Notes: a model not told the origin generated them from the letters alone. A stretch of DNA of 64,000 nucleotides from Amphiura filiformis (GCF_039555335.1 NC_092629.1:4979912-5043911); one strand, 5' to 3'; numbered from the stretch's first letter, positions 22,394 to 34,425 are shown. Program-made: numbers and translations.

Positions 22394-22595
22394 TGAATTC
22401 GCTACTTGCACGGTTCCGCCATTATGCACTATGTGCGGGGAGAGCCTCGAACTGGCAGCATACATGAAAGGAAGAATTATGTAACCTTACACAGAACGTT
22501 ATGACTAGTTCAATTCCCATTCATGTATGCTGCCAGTTCGAGGCTCTCCCGCACATAGTGCATAATGGCGGAACCGTGCAAGTAGCGAATTGAAG
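22394..22595. repeat. Long near-perfect hairpin downstream of the tRNA
   Basis: Arms 22394-22469 and 22520-22595, about 75 bp each with only a couple of differences (for example GGGG versus GGG), separated by a loop of about 50 bp. Their shared core includes 'gctacttgcacggttccgcc'. Confidence 0.85.
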
Positions 22596-22779
22596 GGTGT
22601 GTGCCTACCAGAATTAGGACATTTTATTTTCATGACTAATTCGATGGCCTAAAATGTAAACATTTGTGAAAAAGGGGATAATTTACTAGCAAATTGTCAT
22701 CACAGGTGGTCATTGGAGTTTCGAACAAATGGAAACGTAAATCTTGCATGAAAAGCAATACAAATCACCAGTGATGTTA

Positions 22780-22860
22780 ATTTACCGGTAAATTAAAAAT
22801 GGCGGTAAATTACCGGTAAATTACCGGTAAAAAATGGTAAAATAAGTAAATTAAGTAAAT
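22780..22860 (+). repeat. Tandem TTACCGGTAAA units
   Basis: Five to six tandem self-complementary 'ttaccggtaaa' words followed by 'aagtaaatta' units. Confidence 0.7.
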
Positions 22861-23189
22861 TATAAAAGAGTTATAAATTGAACAATAAAAATTCAATTCT
22901 TTTTATATAAAGAGCTACATAGATACATGAACACAGTCCTGTTTTGTTGAATATACCTTTCCAGATGAAAATCAGCTTCATAAATAAAGCTGAAGTTGTA
23001 AGAAGTGAAACAAAAGTCATGTAGTATTTACGTACAGTTTTAACAAGTGTTTCGATGTTTTCTCTCATATTAAACAACATACGAACACAGAGCCAGTCTA
23101 GCCACTTGGCACAGGACTCCTGGACATAACATCTGAGAAAACTACATTCTGTTTTCATTTTCAGTAAGCAAAAAAAAATGCCAGGCTGT

Positions 23190-23650
23190 GTTCATTCAAT
23201 TGAATTTTCCATCTCTTGACCGATGGTAATGAACCTGGTCATTCATAATATTTGGATCTGGTTAAAAGTAAACTTGTCAAAAGTTATATATACTTCAAGG
23301 ATGCTAATCACAACTTGACGTATGAATGAAGATGTTTTACAATGGAACCCAAAATATGCAGGGAATACTTTGGTCAAACAGACACAAAGAGCATTCATAT
23401 CCAGAATGATGTGAAATCAAAATGGCCATTCTTTAGTCACAAGTTCACTCATATGTGTGACAAACAATATGGAAAATTTTACCTTGAGTAGTACAGTTCC
23501 TTAAAATGTTTATAAAATATAGAAAGCTCATGACATAGTCAAGCCATGGTCAACCCCTCAGTACCATCAAGTACCATCAAGGGGAAAGGGCTTGGGAGGG
23601 GTGCTGCTTTCAGTGCTTTCATAAATGAGGTGTTGTTTTATTTCTTGCAT
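23190..23650 (+). repeat. Diverged relative of the 46-49 kb repeat block
   Basis: Shares ordered blocks with 46.4-49.2 kb: 'gatggtaatgaacctgg', 'gatgttttaca.tgg.accc', 'ccttaaaatgtttat.aaata' and 'gggtgctgctttcag.g'. The transposase-like part is missing. Confidence 0.55.
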
Positions 23651-23743
23651 ATGAATATTAAAATGCAGTAAATGAACATGTTGATAAGAATGCACAATCA
23701 CTGACATAGTTTCTCTACTTGCTATTTTAGTCTCTATTGTACA

Positions 23744-24007
23744 CTACACAGCAAACACCCACCAGTACTGGACCAGTAAAAGGGCCCATTTGCACTGGTC
23801 CAGTACTGTACCAGGGTTGGGCCACATAAAGTGAGCGCCAGCACTGGACCAGACCAAGTCTGCCAGAACTGGTCCAATATAGTGCGTCACTTATGGCCCA
23901 CATATTGTCGCCAGAGCTGGCCCAGCTCTGGCCGGACTTCCGTGTGGCCCAGCACTGGCGCTCACTTCAACTGGCCCACATGTGGTGGGTGACGTGCTCA
24001 CACTAGC
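23744..24007 (+). mobile_element. MITE rich in CCAGTACTGG/CTGGCCCA, copy 1
   Basis: 264 bp from 'ctacacagcaaacaccc' to 'gtgctcacactagc'. An equally long inverted copy is at 39384-39647. It is full of ~12-bp words (ggtccagtactgg, gtgagcgcca, tggcccac), unusually GC-rich for the window. No coding capacity. Confidence 0.75.
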
Positions 24008-24041
24008 CATCCAATGACAAATTACCATTATCAGGTGTCTG

Positions 24042-24240
24042 CTACACAGGGAACTTGGCCGATTTGGTCCAGTACTGGGCCAGTGTTGGACCACACCTGG
24101 TACCGGCGATTGGATCAACAAAAGGACCTTTCGTGTGGTCCAGCAAAAGTGACACTTGGATTGGACCATATGTGGAGCCCCTTGCAATGGGCCACATCAA
24201 GCCACTTTTGCTGGCCCAGAGCTGGTAGCAGTGGTAGTAC
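24042..24240 (+). repeat. Diverged neighbour of the same MITE family
   Basis: Starts 'ctacacagggaacttggcc', shares 'ggtccagtactgggccagtg' and 'tggcccagagctgg' with the 23744 element; 34 bp after its end. Confidence 0.55.
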
Positions 24241-24735
24241 CACGAGCTGTCTTTAAGTTTTCATAAAAATTCTAATCAATCACCGGATGTGTTTAAGCTT
24301 ATAAAAAGTAATTTAGATGCCGTTTAAAAGGTTTTTATTCGTATATCTTGGCCCAAAAGCATATACATATTTAACAGAATGTTAGAGGATTCAGGCTGAC
24401 CACTGACGACATCGAATAGGTACGTATAAACTATTAAAAAATTGTGTAATTTCACATGCATAAATCTCATTTGGTTTCATTTTCCGCGAGTGGAGAGTGT
24501 CATGTCATGCATGTCAGCTCAAGAACATGAATGATGAACATGATGTAGGACTAGGAATGACAATGACATATTTGTGGTAACTGGTAAATATGCTGACTGA
24601 ATTTGAATCCACGATTAATGGAACAGTTTATTAGATCATTAGAAGACACAAGTTCATTCTGGTGAAACTATGACTTGCATTGGCATGCCTCCTTGCATTG
24701 CATTTTGGTTTATAGGTGTTCCACTCTTTTGCAAA

Positions 24736-24802
24736 GAAAAAGGAGAGAAGAGAAAGAGGGGGAAAGGAGAAAAAGAGAGAGGAGAAAAGGAGAAGAGAAA
24801 TA
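24736..24802 (+). repeat. Purine (GA/GGA) tract
   Basis: Almost pure A/G run built from GGAGAAAAG-like units. Confidence 0.8.
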
Positions 24803-25061
24803 CTTACATTGCACATAGGCCCATGCCTAAAACGGACATTTGGTTCGTAAGTAGGCCCTATATTTATATAGGCGCATAGGCCCTAGCTAGGCGAGACCTG
24901 TGATTAATTTAGGCATTACTACTGCTTGAAGGCGGGTCCTCGGCACAAAAACATGTGAAGATTCCTGCTGGCCCGTCGACATGCCTATTAAGACTGACTC
25001 TGCTTACTTGAACATCGATCCATGCTTTAATTGCGAGTCTCAAGTTTTATAGACCTAAATG

Positions 25062-25146
25062 CCGGGGGCACTCACATGTAAAGGTGGTGCAGGTATGTGC
25101 GCCGGTCAAGGGTCCCTTTTTCAGGCTCTCCGGCAGTTCCTTAAGC
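25062..25146 (+). mobile_element. CCGGGGGCACTCAC element, end fragment
   Basis: Begins CCGGGGGCACTCACATGTAA and continues 'ggtatgtgcgccg...ccggcagttccttaag'. An inverted counterpart is at 43855-43944. Related to the complete elements at 51337 and 52878. Confidence 0.6.
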
Positions 25147-26313
25147 CCCACATTTGCAATATGCTCCAGTTCATTGACAACTGTAGCTCTTTAGCAAAAA
25201 TTTGGAAATTTTTAGCTCCGAAGCCTATAATTTGGCCGATTTTATGTAGTTCACAGAGCCCCACAAATATGTTGAAATTTCAGTTCATCAAGCCCCTATT
25301 TTGACCCAAAATTAGTTCGTAGTTCCCAAAGTGTGGCGCTCCGCGCCGCACACCCCTACCAAAAATTTAATTTAGTGCCCCCCCCCCCTCCCCCGGGCCT
25401 AAATGTCACTTGTGTAACATTTAAAATTTTGCAAATTGAGTTTGCCCAACCCCCTTTTTTGATCTACTAAGTTTAAAAATAATGCAGCAAATGGCTTCAA
25501 TTGGACATTCATTTTCCAACTTCTGTGTGGGGAACATCCCCCTCAGGCTCAGACACCTCCTGCGTAGTGGATAAACAAGTGACCAGCCATTTTCGCTTCT
25601 GCTTTCGACATTTGCCAATTAAAACTTGTCCACAAAAGCCCCACAAAAGACTTCATGGACTGCTCATTTCACACATTCTCGGCTTTTTCAAACTAAGATT
25701 TTACAAACTAATAGTGCAAAAATGGTCCACCAAATCACTTCAATTAGGTCTTCATTTGGCAAAAGTTTCTTACTTCTGAGGGGGAACATGATCACATCAA
25801 CCCTTAGACACCCACCCTGCGTCGCGCAAGTGCTTGACGCGATGGCCGCTTATCTGCAATTTAAAAATTTTATTACTTTTTCTGAAATTGGGCTCTTGTT
25901 GGGCATCCAGTTTTCATACGCCTTGCGCCTGGGTGTTTAGGCCTATTCTATTTTGAACTGCTTATTCTGAACTGCATACGGTACTTAATTTTGTTTAAAA
26001 GCTACGGTATAGCTTTTTTGCATTTTTCAACCCAAATATCAAGTCACTTTTCAGGAATGAATGCCAGCCAGGTAAAATGTGTGTAAATAAATTTTATCAC
26101 CATTAGAAGCTTTGTCCAAAAGTGCTGCACAAAAACCTTAAAATCATATGGCCTCTTTAAATCTTAAATCATGACTCTTATTGCAGCCTCTCTGCTTAGT
26201 GCTTATAGGCCTATGTATTTACATACATGTATAAAAGTAGAAAAATCCAAATAATATGTATTTCATGCTGAAATGGCTTGTGGTTTGCTGGAGGTCATAG
26301 GTCAAAAACTATG

Positions 26314-26500
26314 GGTTGGGGGGACAAGCAATTTTGGCGCTCATTCTTGAGGCGCCTTTTAAATAAAATGCTCTAAAATGCTTAGGAAAACAAGCGATTT
26401 TTTTTTTTTTTGTGGGGGGGGGGGGCAAGTGATTTTTGGCGAGCCGTTTGGAAATTTTACCCCCCAGGGTGCTCATAATTATTGCACAGCCCCAGACAAG
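26314..26500 (-). repeat. G/C-run repeat, copy 1
   Basis: Shares 'ttttaaataaaatgctctaaaatgc' wording (in parts), a run of G and 'ataattattgcacag' with 27545-27852; a further relative is at about 37715-37905. Confidence 0.5.
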
Positions 26501-27143
26501 AATAAAGAATTGGAACATGTGTTATTTAGTGACTTTTTAAATAAATAACGCGGTACTGAAAATGATATGAATAAACATTTAGATGACCAAAATGTTTATT
26601 ACTTTGTATCAATATTTTATTTTGTTGTTTCAGACAGGAATTGAGGAATATGGGGTAAAGGTAGATGGACTAGCTTAGCGTTAGTCAAGCCCGGCTTGAC
26701 TAGGTTGCTCGACTAGCTTCAAGTTTAAATTTTGCCACTCTGTGGTATGTGACCTCTGACCCATAAGCGGGGAAACACAACTGCCAACTGTCAGATTAAA
26801 CTACTGATACTGTACTACACGAAAACACTGCACTGCAGAGCAACACTTCAAGTTCTTACCCCAATGTCCTGGAATTAAATGCATCAAGATTTTGTAGAAG
26901 ATGTCTTCCGCTACAATGTAAGTCTTGCTTTGTGTTGATTATGTAAAGTTGCAATTATTATAATATTACATCAGAAAGACCAAAAATAATGTCATTCATA
27001 TGCCGGCATAACAAGCCATCAACATGCCAGTCTTTATGTACATAGCAGCTAGTATACAACACTGTGATACAACATGTAGGCCTGTGTACTATTTTTTGTT
27101 GTTGTATAGCAATACATGTAGTGCCAGCAATACACCCTAGATG

Positions 27144-27374
27144 CAGGCCCATATGCAGGGGGGTGCGGGGGGTGCAAAAGTATACAAAAAGTCCCAAAAT
27201 ATGACAATTTGCGAGCATATCGAGCAAAAAAACAGGTTTTTACGCTTTTTTTGGCCAAAAAAATGTCCAAATTTTTGAGGAAAAGTCCACTTTTACAAAA
27301 TTCCCCCCCCTTGGAAAAAAGTCCACCTTTTCAAAATCAGCACCCCCCCAAAAAAAATCCTGCGTACGGGCCTG
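27144..27374. mobile_element. hAT-like MITE with 8-bp target duplication
   Basis: 231 bp with inverted ends CAGGCCCATATGCAGG and, read in reverse, CAGGCCCGTACGCAGG. It is flanked by a perfect 8-bp direct repeat CCTAGATG (27136-27143 and 27375-27382). CAG..CTG ends with 8-bp duplication are diagnostic of the hAT superfamily. The interior is non-coding. Confidence 0.85.
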
Positions 27375-27544
27375 CCTAGATGTGTACATGTATGCCCTTG
27401 CAATTGGGCCTTGGCCCTAAAAGTTCAAGCCATGGCACCATATTTTACCTTTAATGATTATTATAAGCACCCTGGTGGTATTGATAAACTTGTGGGACCC
27501 AAGTTATCCAATAGTCCAAGTTAAATTAAGGGCTGTGTAATGAG

Positions 27545-27852
27545 CACTGAGCCCTGAGGTAAAATTGGGTAGGGGCAAGATTATTTTGGCCAGCCAAAGG
27601 GGGGGGCAATTTTGGCACTGCTCCGATAAGGGGGGTGACTCTCCGGGTGAGGGCAAGCAATAATTGGCACACATTCATAGCGTCTTTTAAATAACATGCT
27701 CTAAAATGCTAAAAATAAAATGCTCTAAAAGTTGTCATTGGACGTAAAGTTCAAGAACAAATTTTGCCAATCCAATAGGTGGGGTAGCAAGCATTTCTGC
27801 CATTTGAAAATTCCCCCAGGGGGCTCACAATTATTGCACAGGGCTCCCCTTA
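27545..27852 (-). repeat. G/C-run repeat, copy 2
   Basis: Relative of 26314-26500; contains two 'aaaatgctctaaaa' words and ends 'ttattgcacagggct'. Confidence 0.5.
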
Positions 27853-28058
27853 ATATAAATTTATCAAAGGCATAACATATGATGATGATGATTGTCAGAA
27901 AATTCAAAACAACCCCTGTAGCAGATTGCATTTTGAGCTTTATTTTACCCTTATTTTGTTCTAAACGATTGAATTAAAACAGGAATTTGGATTGAAAAAC
28001 TAGCCCTATTTTCACAATTTTAACTTTCATGAACACTTGAATAGTTCTATTAAGTACA

Positions 28059-28905
28059 GTGGCAGTGCCAGAATTTTTTTTTCGGTGACATGGCCCTGAA
28101 ATTCACCCCCCCATGAAGGAAGTGAATTTCAACAAATTTTGCCAAAAATTGCTGCAAAAAAAAAAAATTCAAATCAAATTTCAAATATGACTCATTTAAA
28201 TATATCATACCGTACCTTAAATTAGCAACAACTTAGGCAAAAAAATGCTATGTGCATGGTCTGCAATTAATTACTTTTTTAAAGAATAACAACTGTGACC
28301 CAAAATCTACAATCGACAGTTTGTCAAATCCCATTTTAATTCCATGAATTTTTTATAGGCTCTGTGGCTGACGATGCAACCGTGAAGCTTGAAAGACTCA
28401 GCGCCAACATACAACTAGTCTGAATGATTTCGTTCAAATACCAAAGGTAACTGAAAATGTGTGACCAGATCAACAGCCTCATCCGGTCATACTGTTCTTT
28501 ATCCTAGATCAAAATGGAGACATTTTGCATCAGAAGGAACCTCATGTATTCTCATAATCCCCGGGATATTGTAGACCTGAAATATGTTCCGTTTAGCATG
28601 TTTAGATGTTATAAACTGGTTCTCAGTGGCGACATCAGGAATTTTTTTCGGGGGGTGAATGGGGGGCAAAATCTTCTAAATTTGCACAAAATTGCTGCAA
28701 AAAGTGAAATTTTCTGTAATTTTAGTTCAAAAACTGGGGAGTAAGAAAAATCCCCCCCCCCCCGTAGTGCTGCCAGAGATTGGTTTTGGGGGGTGGCAAA
28801 GTGAATGAGTGCAAAATCATCCAATTTTGTGCAAAATTGCTGCAAAAAAGTGATCATTTTTCAGAATAAGTGGGGGTGGGGGTAGACTACCCCGTAGTCC
28901 ACTTG
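28059..28905 (+). repeat. Three related G/C-run repeats
   Basis: Units at about 28059, 28626 and 28765 share 'gtggc....ccag.atttttttcggggg' and 'caaaattgctgcaaaaa'. They look like copies of one short element inserted next to each other; exact ends not determined. Confidence 0.5.
28359..28423 (+). CDS. Possible small terminal exon
   Basis: After an acceptor 'ttttttatag' the frame reads SVADDATVKLERLSANIQLV then TGA at 28421-28423. No partner exon or homology was established; may be chance. Confidence 0.2.
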
Positions 28906-29866
28906 CCCATTGTGCATACTCTGGATATTGTATTTAAGCTTAAAACTCTGATTTAATTAATGTGTGCACAATTGATAGATTTTCACATCTGATCAGTCAC
29001 CCTACTCCCTCTGTTTGTTAGCTTCCCAAGTGGACTACTGACATTGCCTTGCGGTTAAGATTTTTAACACGGGACTCTATGGAGAGTTAGGCCAATTTCT
29101 GGCCTAACTAAAATTGGCCATGATGTAATGCATCTTTAAAGGGATCTGCCTTGTGATTGGTCGCCCACACCTGGCTATGGTTTAAATCGTCTGGGCCCGC
29201 GCCATTACCATTAACTACACCGTAAACAACTGTCTGTGGTATTTGCGGCGCTTTTGTGTTGACGCGAAAGTTAATCTCTCATCAAACATCTAGCGCGTAC
29301 TTGTCAGGGGTGTGATTTTTCCGGATTTTTTTTTTTTTGCTTTTGGAGTGGCCCTGGACCAAGAGCTAAATGCTTAACAGAGATGTCACATTTCGAATTT
29401 TCAGTTTCCAGATATGAGAAAATCTCCAATTTTAAAATGAAAATTCCTTAGATTAGAACCCTGACTGGATGATTTATAGACACACTGTACTGTGCAAAAA
29501 TGGTGATGCAATTTCTCATGTGTATGTGAATGATATGATACTGGAAGTATGTATTCACAAATAATAAATGTTTTTGGCGCCCGCTACGGCGGCCGCCTAT
29601 TGGCGCCCGCTACGGCTATTATTTTGGCTTGACTTTGCAAACAGCTTCTAATTTCAGTCTTGCTAGATTTACTTCGCAACTGTTTTGCTTAAAAGTATGC
29701 CCAGCTTAGAAATAAAACCATGATTTGCTTGGATTTTATTTTATTATTGTTTTCTGATATGTACGGGATAAAATGTTGTGCGTATATTCTTTGTTTAAAA
29801 TACAAAATTAATGGACTTATAAAAACACCAAATAAAGCGAGACCTTTGAACCCGTTTACAGTCTCT

Positions 29867-29936
29867 TTAATAGCGCCATCTCTTGAAATCTCTTGCTTGC
29901 CAAGATCTTAGCAATCAAGAGATGGCGCTATATTAA
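29867..29936. repeat. Palindrome inside the 29305 element
   Basis: Arms 'taatagcgccatctcttga' and its inverse 'tcaagagatggcgctatatta'-type sequence, 28-bp spacer. Confidence 0.7.
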
Positions 29937-30763
29937 CACAGAGTATGTTCCAGGTGATGTGCGATACGGCAAAACCGCTCACTCGTATATGACACGTATT
30001 TTGTCCAATAAAAATATTTTTAGGTGTATTTTCACATGGAGAAATGCAATATTATCGGTGATGAGACAAAAGATAATTTGTCAAACTACCTAACTAAAGG
30101 TGATGGAAGCCCTGAAGAGCTAGAGAGGGAGAAACTTGAACAAAATCGATATTGTATGCCTAGTTTTTTTTGGCATTTAGTTCTCAGTGTTGTTTAGCAC
30201 ATTGAGATATGTAGGGGCCTATTGGCTTTATTCAATAATAAATTCTGGCTTAATAGCAATGATTATTATGTATGCATGTATACTATCACGTAGGCCCTGA
30301 ACATGGGCTATTTTGTATTCAGTAGGCCTATTAAATATTTTGTGAAAAATAAATTAAATCATTTATAAATCACCTTAGTAACAACCTATAATTCTTATTA
30401 TCTATTTCTGTAACACGGAAAGTGGTCTAATCTAGGACTAGTATGTATAGGCCTAAAGCATTGTTATCTAAATGTTAATATTCATATATCTTTTGGTATT
30501 GATTTGTTTTTTTAAATCACTAAATAACACTTCTTCAGATTGTTTGTCCTTGTCTTCTTTACATTTCCAAATCTTTCTTTGCTTTCTATGCCAATATTAC
30601 ATTATTGTTTTAAAGAGAGAAAAAAAGTATCCAAACAGTTGGGCGCCCATTCCTTTTTTAAAGGAATTTTTATTATACTATAAAGTGAAGTATTTTAACA
30701 GTTTCTCATTTTTGCATTTTACCCCATGAAATTGCATCTCCAGTGGTGCTCAAGTGTGTAAAA

Positions 30764-30900
30764 CCCCTCTGGCTTCGGGGGGCTTTGCCCCCTCGACCCC
30801 CACCGGGACATTGCCCCTGGACCCCACCAGGGGCCCTTAAGCGGGCCCCTGGACCCCCGGCCGCAACAGGCGAAAGCTCCGCTCGCTCCGCTTCGCAATT
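30764..30900. repeat. GC-rich block of GGGGCCCCTGGACCCC-like words
   Basis: About 70% G+C in a region that is otherwise under 40%. Short inverted words ('gggggctttgccccc', 'aggggccc') suggest repeated small hairpins. It lies near the right end of the 29305 element. Confidence 0.65.
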
Positions 30901-31602
30901 TCATTGCCTTAGGTTTTTTTTTCAAAAAGCAACAATCACACCCCTGACTTGTGGTTAATTGACTTATAAACAAGTATGCTTGACAGTGTGTTTTTAGAGA
31001 GCAAAGGCCAGGGGGTAAAGTTCTGCTTACAACTCAAAGTCCATAGTCGAATTTTTGGGGTTCGCTATCAATAAACTGGTAGATTCCAAAATTAGAATTG
31101 TTCAGTATTAAAGTGAGCCATTATAATTATGCAAGATAAAGTTGCATTCAATTACTTTTATTGTCACTAATCATCTGATATTTTTAACTCTTTATGACCA
31201 TTTTACTAGTGAATACTTTAATTTTAATAAACATCAGTAGAATTTTGAGTTCAACGAAATGGGTTTATCATGACTAATAATAACATATTTTTAATAAAAT
31301 TCGACTATGGGGTGGGGGAGAATATTGAGGGGCAAATGCCCGGTGCCACCAATGATGGTTCTATGGCCATTATGAAACACATTTTTGGTTCTATATGTTA
31401 AAACTGCTTGTGCAATTTAAGACAGTATACTATATTTGTATTAAGTACTGTCCCTGATGGTGGACTCTAAAAAATGGTGTGGAAATACATGACCAACCAA
31501 AATTTTGGAGGTGTAAGAACTTCTTAAAGTTTCCTGCCCGTTGTCATTTGTCAAAATTGAGCTCCCATTTTGAAACATCAAAAAAAAATTGTTGTTGGTT
31601 TA

Positions 31603-31707
31603 GGGATGAAATCAAAACTCGACTGGCGGTTGACCGCCTGTCCTTTTGCTATTGTTCTAAACAATGGCACCTGGACAGAACCGCCGGTCGAGTTTTGATT
31701 TCAGCCC
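31603..31707. mobile_element. Harbinger-like MITE, copy 2
   Basis: 105 bp between direct TTA (31600-31602 and 31708-31710); ends GGGATGAAATCAAAACTCGA and inverse. Better preserved palindrome than the copy at 7703. Confidence 0.75.
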
Positions 31708-31769
31708 TTAATTGATGGGACTATTACAGAGCCCCTGAATTGACACGGAAAAAAGAACTATCTTGGGGT

Positions 31770-31989
31770 CCGACATAGTAACTTGAGGGCCCAACTTAGT
31801 AAGTCGGGCCCTGAGTTACTAAGTCGGGCCCCAAGTTACTATCTCGGGCTACTGAGTTACTATCTTGGACCCGAGTTACTAAGTCAGGGCCCATGTTACT
31901 ATCTTGGGGCGCTCGAGTTACTATCTCAAGCCCCAAGTTACTATCTTGGCCCCCAAGTTACTATTTGGGGCCCAGAGTTACAAAGTCGT
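31770..31989 (+). repeat. ~20-24 bp minisatellite
   Basis: About ten units of 'gggccc.gagttactat.tc' with alternation of 'actaagtcgg' and 'actatcttgg'. Units differ at fixed positions, giving at least two subtypes. Confidence 0.85.
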
Positions 31990-32139
31990 TTTTTTCTTCC
32001 ATGTCACTTCAGGGGCTCCGTACACTATACATGTATTAAACTGTAAATAAAGTAAATTATTTTGATGATCCTGAATTTCGAATTTTTCACTGGTACTTTT
32101 TTCAGAAAACCGCCACATGTGAAAGCGGGAATATTCATT

Positions 32140-34391
32140 TTGCTAATTGAAGTTTAACTATACTAGGGCACAGTCTGCATACCGCCCCCACCATAGCACC
32201 GAATCTGCCACTCTTTGCGTCATGAATGACATTTTGTGTGCTCTGGATGTTCGTCATGAGGCCCTGTTAGTCCTTCTGGATTTTTTATCTGCTTTTGATC
32301 CCATCGATCATGCCATCCTATTGAAACGCGTCTTTCATCAGCGGTATGGTATCACGGGAACAGCATTGGACAGGTTCACCTCGTACTTAGATGGCCGCAC
32401 GCAGTCTGTCAACATCTCAAATGATTTGTCGGAGAAGGTTCCCCTTAAATGGGGAGTTCCTCAAGGCCCTGTAGCGGGCCCTCTTATTTTCACCTTGTAC
32501 AGTGCTCCTCTTCAGGACATCATTAACAGCCATGGTATCAACACTATCGTTTATGCAGGCGACACGCAACTCTACCTCACATTCCCTCCAGAGGATAGAG
32601 ATACAGCAGTCTCCAGAATTGAGAAATGTATCCAGGATGTGAAATTGTGGGCCATCGAAAATAAACTTGTTCTCAAGGATGCTAAAACCGAAGTTCTTCA
32701 TTTCAGATCACGTTTTCAAATACATCATCCCCATCTCCTACTGTTACAATTGGTGATTCAGAGATCAAGCGTCATCGCTTTCGCAATCTTGGTGTCCATT
32801 TCGATGACGAGCTTGAATGAAAGACCACATTTCCAACACTTGCAAAGGTGCTCTCACAGCAATTCGTCGTATCGGCCAAATTCGCAATTTTTTAGATGAT
32901 ACAACATGTGCGCGACTGGTTCACGCTTTTGTTACATCGCGTTTGGATTCATGCAATTCTGCCCTGTATGGTCTTCCTTGTTCCGACATCAACAAGCTTC
33001 AACGAGTCCAGAATACGGCTGCCAGACTTGTCGACGCGTATCTCGTCACGAACACATCTCTCCAGTTCTTCATTCCCTTCACTGGCTCCCGGTCAAACAG
33101 CGTACAGCTTATAAGATCCTTCTTCTCACCTATAAAGCGATCAACAACCTTGCTCCACGCTACATATCTGACATCATTTCATTGTACAAGCCCAAACGTC
33201 ATCTTCGCTCATCTTCCAAAACTCTTCTGTCTGTTACACGCCGCTCATCTACGCAGTTTTACGGCGATAGAGCTTTTAAGGCGTCAGCTGCACCCGCACT
33301 GTGGAATACCTTACCAGAAAACATCCGTTCCGCTCCATCTGCTGCTTGTTTCAAAAAATTGCTCAAGACACACATGTTTCAAAATGTGTAATACCCTGCT
33401 TCATCAAGAACCAGATGCTGAAGATCTTGGTTGTGGATGCATGTGCTAGCAACCTCTGCTCCACCAGGGTTGTGTGTTTTGCTTATGTTTTGCTTATTTT
33501 TCTTGTGCTCGGGTTCCCTGCTTGTTTCAAGAGCCGGATGCTGAGGATCTAGGCTGAGGATGCATGTACTGGCGACCTCTGCTCCACCAGGGTTCCATAT
33601 AATATTTTGTCTTTGTACGTTCCTGATAACCGGTTTCATTAATGCTTTATTATATTTGTTGTATTTATGATTGAATTGTTTATCATTATACTTTGTTTGC
33701 ATCTTAATGTTGCTCATATGTACTGGTGACCTCTTCGTTATTCAAGGGTTCCCTACTTACTCTTGCCTTTGCGTGTTCATCATATTGGTTCATATTTTGA
33801 TTCATTTTGCATTATATTTTGCATATATATTGTATCTTTGTTAATTGCTTGATCACATTATTTAGTTTTGTTTTAATAATTATTAATGATCTTTCCGATT
33901 ATTGATCATTAGTGGTTTCATATAGTTTGTTGCAATGTAATATGCTCTTATGTTATGTATTCTGATGTTTGTTTAGATAAGGTTTTGCCTGCATTATAAT
34001 AATGTTGTTTGACATGTTCTTTTTTGCCAAGGGCGTGGATGCTGGTCATCCATACTCTCTTTTTATTACTTGCCATTTGTAATTGAAATATTTTTATGTT
34101 ATATATTTGCTTTGATATATTTGTAGCTTACTTTCATATTATATCATTTTATTGCTTGCCTATATTTTGTGGTTCTATAACTGTAATTTACTTTTATTGC
34201 TTGCCTGCTTTTGTAAAACCATCACGTTTGAGTTTCAGCCTTTGGCCTTGTTTTGCTCTCCTTCTGACTGTATTCTTAGGCGTGTTGGTTCTTTTAATGT
34301 TTTTTATGCTTGTATATTTTGTTGTAAAGCGCATTGAGGCTCTTCGTAATAATGCGCTATATTAAGTGTCTGTTTATTATTATTATTATTA
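32140..34391 (+). mobile_element. CR1/L2-type LINE, 3' part with (TTA)n tail
   Basis: Starts within the reverse transcriptase domain and runs through a ~1-kb 3' UTR to 'gttgtaaagcgcattgaggc...ctatattaagtgtc' and a (TTA)n tail at 34372-34391, a common CR1/L2 3' end. The UTR has a tandem ~125-bp duplication (33398-33595, 'cctctgctccaccagggtt' at both). 5'-truncated; no duplication of the target was identified. Confidence 0.85.
32159..33391 (+). pseudogene. Decayed LINE reverse transcriptase
   Basis: Frame starting at 32159 reads RAQSAYRPHHSTESATLCVM, LLVLLDFLSAFDPIDHAILL, LKWGVPQGPVAGPLIFTLYS and NTIVYAGDTQLYLTF. These are reverse-transcriptase motifs (usual forms: LLDLSAAFDTIDH, GVPQGSVLGPLLF, YADDTQLYL). 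The catalytic YADD is YAGD here and GVPQGS is GVPQGP, so it is inactive. Two frame changes follow (between about 32760 and 32830, and near 33045); the tail then reads SPVLHSLHWLPVKQRTAYKI ... APALWNTLPENIRSAPSAAC and ends TAA near 33391. The same C-terminal motif appears in the fragment at 760-1080. Confidence 0.85.
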
Positions 34392-34425
34392 ACTAACAGT
34401 AACTTTTTGCATAATTTGCCTTCAG

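Larger units (their letters stand above)
29305..30946. mobile_element. hAT-like non-autonomous element, 1.64 kb
   Basis: Inverted ends CAGGGGTGTGATT at 29305 and 30934-30946, with direct repeat ACTTGT immediately outside (29299-29304 and 30947-30952). The termini resemble hAT ends; the duplication is 6 rather than 8 bp as seen. The interior has a palindrome (29867-29936), an AT-rich middle and a GC-rich block (30764-30900), but no transposase frame. Confidence 0.7.

Noticed and set aside
23891-24256. 80-98 codon frames on both strands
   Set aside because: They cover the word-repetitive MITE at 23744 and its neighbour; both strands are open because of GC-rich repeats.
30719-30973. 84-codon - strand and 71-codon + strand frames
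   Set aside because: Pro/Gly/Arg-rich translations of the GC-rich block on both strands.
34096-34365. 89-codon hydrophobic frame resembling a membrane protein
   Set aside because: It lies in the T-rich 3' UTR of the LINE, just before its (TTA)n tail.
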